Assembly: GCF_040744945.1 (NCBI RefSeq)
Contig: NZ_CP160454.1
Span: 62,001-126,000 of the forward strand
Source of the DNA: Saccharothrix sp. HUAS TT1
GTDB taxonomy: Bacteria; Actinomycetota; Actinomycetes; Mycobacteriales; Pseudonocardiaceae
Direction of reading: 5' to 3'
DNA: 64,000 nt
The position numbers and the translations under genes are program-made. This document shows positions 60,010 through 64,000 of the stretch, piece by piece. The first letter of the stretch is position 1, and every line of letters begins with the position of its first letter. The notes below the pieces were generated by a model, which saw nothing but the letters and a program-made list of their open reading frames with translations, was not told the origin of the DNA and made no database searches.

Positions 60010-60675
60010 ATGTCCGCCTTCCCTCGCACCGGCTCCGCCTCCGTGCGGCGCGTCGATGCCGACGCGCTGGAGACCGTGCTCGTCGAGCAGATCGGCCGCC
60101 ACGCCACCGAGGACGTGTTCGCCGCCCTCGACAACCTCCCGCGCCCCGAGTTCACGCCGCAAGAGCGGGTGCACCTGCGGGCCGCCGTGCTGCTGCGCCG
60201 CACCCTGGCCGAGCTGAACCTGATGGACCCGCAGAACCTGGAGGGCCTGGACGGCTTCTACGGCGGCGACAACAGCGGCCTGGTGCCCGTGCCCGAGCTG
60301 TCCGCCTACGCGCACGTCCAGTACGCGCTGCTCATGCCGCTGAGCCGGCTGGCCGGCAGCCGCGAACGCGGCCGGGAGCTGTACACCGAGGTCGTCGGGA
60401 ACGACGACCCGGTTGCCGACCTGCTGCTCACCCTGCGCGCTAAGTGGGAGGAGGAGGACCGGGTGCGCGCCGAGCAGGAGAAGGAACTGGCGCTGGCCAT
60501 CGAGGCGCTGCTGGCCTCCGCCAACAGCGACGAGGACTACGTGGTGGTCGCGCGGTTGATGATGAAGGCCGGGCTGCTGTGGGAGTGCCCGGACTGCGGG
60601 TTGCAGGTCGCCGCCACCCGCACGGCCTGCGAAGGCTGCGACACCGTGCGCCCGGACACCGTCACGACCCGCTGA
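60010..60675 (+). CDS. family C protein 1 with zinc ribbon
   Basis: 221 residues after AAGGAGCACC. The core of 'family C': GGDNSGLVPVPELSAYAHVQ then ALLMPLSRLAGSRERGREL (about 85-123), and a C-terminal zinc ribbon with C193, C196, C207 and C210 (ECPDCGLQ ... ACEGCDT). Paralogs are at 61866 and 62605. Predicted helical. Function unknown. Confidence 0.75.
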   Translation: MSAFPRTGSASVRRVDADALETVLVEQIGRHATEDVFAALDNLPRPEFTPQERVHLRAAVLLRRTLAELNLMDPQNLEGLDGFYGGDNSGLVPVPELSAYAHVQYALLMPLSRLAGSRERGRELYTEVVGNDDPVADLLLTLRAKWEEEDRVRAEQEKELALAIEALLASANSDEDYVVVARLMMKAGLLWECPDCGLQVAATRTACEGCDTVRPDTVTTR

Positions 60676-60709
60676 CCCGGACACGACCCGCCACCAGGAG
60701 AAGACGCCG

Positions 60710-61312
60710 ATGACCGCGCCCACGTCCCACGGCACCCTCCCGCACACCGCGTCCGACACCGAGCCCGACGCGACACCCGTGGTGCTGTGGGACGTCGACG
60801 GCGTCCTCAACCCGGACCGACCCACCCCCGCCCACCGCGCCCACGTCTACGACGGCCCCGGCCCCGACGGGCGACACGTCACCGGGCCCGTCCACCTCGA
60901 CCCCCGGCACGGCGAGTGGATGGCCGAGCTGACCGCCGCGGGCGCCGCCCACGCCTGGGCCACCAGTTGGGGACGGCTGGCCGCCGGGTGGATCGCGCCG
61001 CGCCTGCACCCGCCCGCCGAGCACTGGCCCGTCGTCGACGTCGGCGTGGTCGGCGGCATCGCGTTCGGACGCACCCGCAAGGCCGGTCCGGTCGCCCGGT
61101 TCCTGGGCCCGGACCGCCCCGCGTTCTGGCTCGACGACCTGTTCGGCGGCAAGGACCCGCACTGGGCGGCCCACCGCACCGCGCGGGGCGTGCCGACCGT
61201 GCTGCGGCCGGTCACCTCCCCGGCCGGGCTCACCCGGGCCGACGTCGACGCCGCGCTGGCGTGGCTCGCCGGCGGTCGCGCCGTGCCGGACCTCAGCAGT
61301 CCGGGAGGTTGA
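60710..61312 (+). CDS. HAD-family protein (SAK HAD type)
   Basis: 200 residues after AGGAGAAG. Motif I LWDVDGVLNP (about 26-35) with both Asp, motif II WATSWG (83-88), and motif IV FWLDDLFG (139-146). The short cap and motif WxxSWG fit the HAD domain of Swiss-army-knife RNA repair proteins. Likely a phosphatase acting on a nucleic-acid end or small phosphoester. The 3' end overlaps the convergent gene by 20 bases. Confidence 0.8.
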   Translation: MTAPTSHGTLPHTASDTEPDATPVVLWDVDGVLNPDRPTPAHRAHVYDGPGPDGRHVTGPVHLDPRHGEWMAELTAAGAAHAWATSWGRLAAGWIAPRLHPPAEHWPVVDVGVVGGIAFGRTRKAGPVARFLGPDRPAFWLDDLFGGKDPHWAAHRTARGVPTVLRPVTSPAGLTRADVDAALAWLAGGRAVPDLSSPGG

Positions 61313-61634
61313 ACTCCCACCCGAGGTCGACGTAGCGGTGCCACGAGTAGCCCGACACGCCGGTGGTGTTGTCGGTCAACCCGAACCAGCGGAAGTCGCC
61401 CTCGATCGTCTGGCCGAGGGCCTTGCATCGGACGTAGACCTGGTGGCCGCGGTAGCCCAGGCCGTGCGAAGGCCTGTCCAGCCACGGGCCGGAGCGGATG
61501 TTGACCTCGTCGACCAGGAACGTCCTGTTGATGCCCGGCACGGGTACGGCGTGGGCGGCCGGGCCGGGCACGACACCGAGAGCGGCGACTGCGGCGGCAG
61601 CGACGGCGAGCAGGCCGATCAGTTTCCTTCGCAT
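61293..61634 (-). CDS. small secreted SH3-like protein
   Basis: 113 residues. Signal peptide MRRKLIGLLAVAAAAVAALG, cleavage after AHA (27-29). The mature part is a ~80-residue beta domain with a Trp-rich core (YRGHQVYVRCKALGQTIEGD, FRWFGLTDNTTG) like bacterial SH3 folds, and two cysteines (70 and 113) for one disulfide. The only reverse gene in this region; overlaps the HAD gene tail-to-tail by 20 bases. Probably binds a surface polymer or partner. Confidence 0.72.
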   Translation of the reverse strand: MRRKLIGLLAVAAAAVAALGVVPGPAAHAVPVPGINRTFLVDEVNIRSGPWLDRPSHGLGYRGHQVYVRCKALGQTIEGDFRWFGLTDNTTGVSGYSWHRYVDLGWEFNLPDC

Positions 61635-61793
61635 GAATCCCGACGCTAGCGGCCCGATTGGCGCGCGCAATCGGCCGAGCGAGGGACCACGAATGGGTGA
61701 CCAGCGGAAACGACACCGCGCGACTATAACGGGTACCACATCACCAATTGCGTCCGTGAGCGCTTTTCAATGGCTTTCCGCGTGTTTTTGCAA

Positions 61794-61799
61794 TAGGAT
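61794..61799 (+). promoter_or_regulatory. TAGGAT promoter with purine-rich start
   Basis: TAGGAT followed by TAAAGGTGCAAG and a purine run with two AGAAAGAAAGC repeats. The sequence after TAGGAT is close to that of the 58788 promoter, but no CATGTACAT operator precedes it. It drives the family C gene at 61866. Confidence 0.7.
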
Positions 61800-61865
61800 T
61801 AAAGGTGCAAGAAAGAAAGCAGAAAGAAAGCAATTCCCAACCCTCGTTGATTTCGGGAGTTCGCC

Positions 61866-62531
61866 ATGTCCGCAGCCGTGTCCGCCACCGCCGCCGAAGC
61901 CCGCCGGCTCGTCCCGTTCGCCGAGGTGCGGCGGGTGCTGACCGAGGAGGTGGGCGAGGAGGTCGCCGCGCACGTGTCCGACGTGCTCGCCGAGGTGCCC
62001 ACCCTCGACCCCGAGGCCGACGACCCGGCGGAGCTGGAGCTGGCCGACACGCTCAACCGGACGCTGTACGAGCTGAACCGGATGAACCACCCGCAGCACT
62101 CCGGCGACAACTCGTGGGAGGTGCGCACCGGCCGCGCCGTCGAGCTGAACGTGTACGCGCACGTGCAGGCCGCGCTCATGCAGGTGCTGGAGCGCCTGGC
62201 CGGCACGAAGGACCGCGCCGACGAGCTGCGCGGACACCTGATCGACTGCGTCGACGAGGGCGCCGCGTACGTGCTGGCGCAGGTGCGGCCGGAGTGGGCG
62301 CACGAAGACGCCGAGAAGGCGCTGGAGCAGCACCCGACGGCCGTGCTGGTGCGGCGGCTGCTCGACGAGCAGCCCGATTCGCGGGCGTACGAGGCGATGG
62401 TGGCGCAGTTGGTGGCCGCCGGCGCGATGTGGTGGTGCGGCGAGTGCGACTGGCACACCGTCTCCGTCGCCGACACCTGCGGCAACTGCGCCTCGCCCCG
62501 CCCCGAGCAGGCCGACCGGCCCGCCGCCTGA
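61866..62531 (+). CDS. family C protein 2 with zinc ribbon
   Basis: 221 residues after CGGGAG. Same layout as family C protein 1: NSWEVRTGRAVELNVYAHVQ then AALMQVLERLAGTKDRADEL, and a zinc ribbon at C191, C194, C205 and C208 (WCGECDW ... DTCGNCASP). The N-terminal helix repeat is longer. Function unknown; own promoter suggests separate control from copy 1. Confidence 0.75.
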   Translation: MSAAVSATAAEARRLVPFAEVRRVLTEEVGEEVAAHVSDVLAEVPTLDPEADDPAELELADTLNRTLYELNRMNHPQHSGDNSWEVRTGRAVELNVYAHVQAALMQVLERLAGTKDRADELRGHLIDCVDEGAAYVLAQVRPEWAHEDAEKALEQHPTAVLVRRLLDEQPDSRAYEAMVAQLVAAGAMWWCGECDWHTVSVADTCGNCASPRPEQADRPAA

Positions 62532-62604
62532 CCGACCCGGAACCGATGTGGGGGGTCGCCCATCCGGGCGGCCCCCATCCGACCATGCGCGAAGGAGAAC
62601 GACC

Positions 62605-63144
62605 GTGCGAACCGTGATCCGACGGGGACCCGACCGCGAGACGGTGAGGGAGGTGATCACCGCCCACGTGGGCGAGGGCACCGCCGCGGAAGTCCTCGCG
62701 GACCTCGACGGCGAGTGGCAGGACGTCGACCCCGGCGACGCCGACGCCCTCGGCGCCGCCGACCTGCGTCACGTCGAGGCGGCGCAGGTGCTGCTGACCG
62801 CGCTGAACGGCCTCGACGCCCTGCCGCCGTCGATCGTCGCCGGCGACGTCGACTACGGCACGAACAACACCTACCGCCGCTACCTGGGCGAGGACGACGC
62901 GCTGAGCCCGCTCGCGCACGTGCGCAACGCGCTGCTGGTGCCGCTGATCGCCCTGACCGGCGACGCCGACCGCGCCGAGGAGTTGCTGTACGACGCGCGG
63001 GAGAACGACTGGGACGTGGCGACCGCGCTCCGCGTCAAGCGCCGCGACTGGGCCACCGAGCAGGCCGGGCACGAGCGGCGCACCGCCTGCGCCGCCTGCG
63101 GTCGGCCGCGCCCCGACGAGCACGAAGGACCGGTGACACGGTGA
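62605..63144 (+). CDS. family C protein 3, partial ribbon
   Basis: 179 residues from a GTG after GAAGGAGAAC. The family core is recognisable (TNNTYRRYLGEDDALSPLAH, then VRNALLVPLIALTGDADRAEEL), but only one cysteine pair CAACG (162-166) remains at the C-terminus. So the zinc ribbon is half lost or completed by another subunit. Confidence 0.72.
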   Translation: MRTVIRRGPDRETVREVITAHVGEGTAAEVLADLDGEWQDVDPGDADALGAADLRHVEAAQVLLTALNGLDALPPSIVAGDVDYGTNNTYRRYLGEDDALSPLAHVRNALLVPLIALTGDADRAEELLYDARENDWDVATALRVKRRDWATEQAGHERRTACAACGRPRPDEHEGPVTR

Positions 63145-63497
63145 GCGACGCCACCCGTCCCAAGATCGTGATCGAGTTCGTCGAGGTGCTGGCCGCGCTG
63201 GAGTGGTTCGACGGGCTGCGCGCCGCCGGGCACGTGCCCGCCGACTGCGAGCTGTACCAGGCCGACGGGCTGGACATGGCGCGCGGCGGCGACATGCGCA
63301 CCTTCCTCGTCCGCAGCGCCGGCGACCGCCCCGACGGGATGGCCGTGCGCAACCGGCTGCCCGCGCTGATGACCCGCGCCGAACGCGACCGCACCGACCC
63401 CCTCGTCCTGCGCGGGGCCGCCGCCGCAGGCTCCGCCCGCACCGCCACCACCCCGACCACCCCGACCACCACCGACACCAGCCCGGAGACGCCGTGA
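63141..63497 (+). CDS. hypothetical protein, 118 aa
   Basis: GTG in a 4-base overlap. A small alpha/beta domain (KIVIEFVEVLAALEWFDGLR), then a Thr/Pro-rich end. Function unknown. Confidence 0.65.
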   Translation: MSDATRPKIVIEFVEVLAALEWFDGLRAAGHVPADCELYQADGLDMARGGDMRTFLVRSAGDRPDGMAVRNRLPALMTRAERDRTDPLVLRGAAAAGSARTATTPTTPTTTDTSPETP

Positions 63498-64000
63498 ACA
63501 GCACGTCCACCACCACGACCGGATTCGCCACCATCCCGCCCGACGGGCCGCTGGACGTCGAGGTGGTCGCCGAGGAGCGGCACCCCGAGCCCGTCCACGA
63601 CGGCCCCGTGCTCGTGGCCGAGCTGGTCGACGACGACACCCCCGGCCACGACGGGCAGGACGAGCCGGGCGACGTCGACGACCACCCGCGGCTGGGCTGG
63701 CACGCCGGACGCCGCTCCGGCGCGATCCGCACCAGCGAGGGCCTGGTCACCATCACCCTCGACGGCCGCTCCCTGCTGGGCATCGACCTGCCCGCCGGCG
63801 TGATCGGCATGTGGCCGGACGACGACGACGAGGAGTGGGTGCGGGTCGGGAAGTTCGACACCACGCCGTTGCCGCCCAGCCCGAACCGCCGCCCGGCCGC
63901 CGCCGGGTACGAGTTGCTGGTCGGCGTCGCCGAGGAGTTGGGGGCCGCGCTGGACACCTGGCAGCGCATCCACGAGGGCGACAGCGTCGACGACGACGAC
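63494..64000 (+). CDS. partial protein running off the window
   Basis: GTG in a 4-base overlap; the first 169 residues are seen with no stop. A Thr-rich start, an acidic Asp/Glu-rich stretch (VAELVDDDTPGHDGQDEPGD), a beta-rich middle (GLVTITLDGRSLLGIDLPAG) and a GYELLVGVAEELGAALDTWQ helix. Not recognised. Confidence 0.6.
   Translation, partial: MNSTSTTTTGFATIPPDGPLDVEVVAEERHPEPVHDGPVLVAELVDDDTPGHDGQDEPGDVDDHPRLGWHAGRRSGAIRTSEGLVTITLDGRSLLGIDLPAGVIGMWPDDDDEEWVRVGKFDTTPLPPSPNRRPAAAGYELLVGVAEELGAALDTWQRIHEGDSVDDDD

Overview
This is about 64 kb of very GC-rich DNA (GC in third codon positions, GTG starts, 4-base GTGA/ATGA gene overlaps, TAGGAT-type -10 boxes). It fits an actinomycete, possibly of the Pseudonocardiales. 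I read it as part of a large mobile element, a plasmid or phage-plasmid, rather than core chromosome. The reasons are a parA-parB partition operon with three parS-like palindromes, a tyrosine recombinase, a siphophage-type tail module, an ArdC-like protein and a Sak4-like ATPase, a lone tRNA, orphan DNA methylases, and dozens of small genes of unknown function. No rRNA, ribosomal or central-metabolism genes are present. The host and the identity of the element are inference. LAYOUT: 1-0.5 kb, end of a helix-turn-helix gene and a small reverse gene. 0.6-2.9 kb, parAB and its sites. 3.1-11 kb, a secreted protein, a pair of divergent genes around a 54-bp nested operator, and several unknown proteins with their own operators and promoters. 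11-14.8 kb, a reverse operon of an unknown protein, two tandem N6-adenine methyltransferases and a zinc-finger/HTH protein, next to a tRNA gene at 14.9 kb with a UAA anticodon. 15.2-18.2 kb, an MFS efflux pump with a lyase-fold-like protein and two small proteins. 18.6-22.5 kb, a four-copy 22-bp-spaced repeat array, a cytochrome P450 and a STAND/LuxR-type regulator. 22.9-24.8 kb, two genes of unknown function. 24.8-34.5 kb, a winged-helix gene divergent from a long forward operon carrying a repeated ~100-residue domain (here 'domain A') and, further on, ending in the tyrosine recombinase. 34.5-41.8 kb, a cold-shock-domain protein and a second long operon starting with repeats of another domain ('domain B'). 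41.9-54.2 kb, reverse-strand tail genes: two fibre/tip-like proteins, a short proline-rich protein, a Gp37-like protein, a minor tail protein, the tape measure, three inserted small genes, and a tail assembly chaperone pair joined by a probable -2 frameshift. 54.4-58.6 kb, a forward operon of a RecA-like ATPase, an ArdC-like protein, a HsdM-like protein without its catalytic motif, and small proteins. 58.7-64 kb, a further operon with three related proteins ('family C', two with a complete zinc ribbon), a HAD protein and a secreted protein. HOW IT FITS TOGETHER: partition and recombinase genes would maintain the element, methylases and the ArdC-like protein may protect it from restriction, and the tail genes are typical of siphophages. 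No head, portal, terminase or major tail protein gene lies in the window. Two far-apart operons (35.1 and 58.8 kb) begin with nearly identical operator-promoters, so they are probably controlled by one regulator. Most proteins between 23 and 41 kb and between 58 and 64 kb have no function I can recognise. The main new observations are the short-variable-loop UAA tRNA beside a gene with the only TTA codon I found, three amplified domain families, the frameshift site, and the shared or nested operators.
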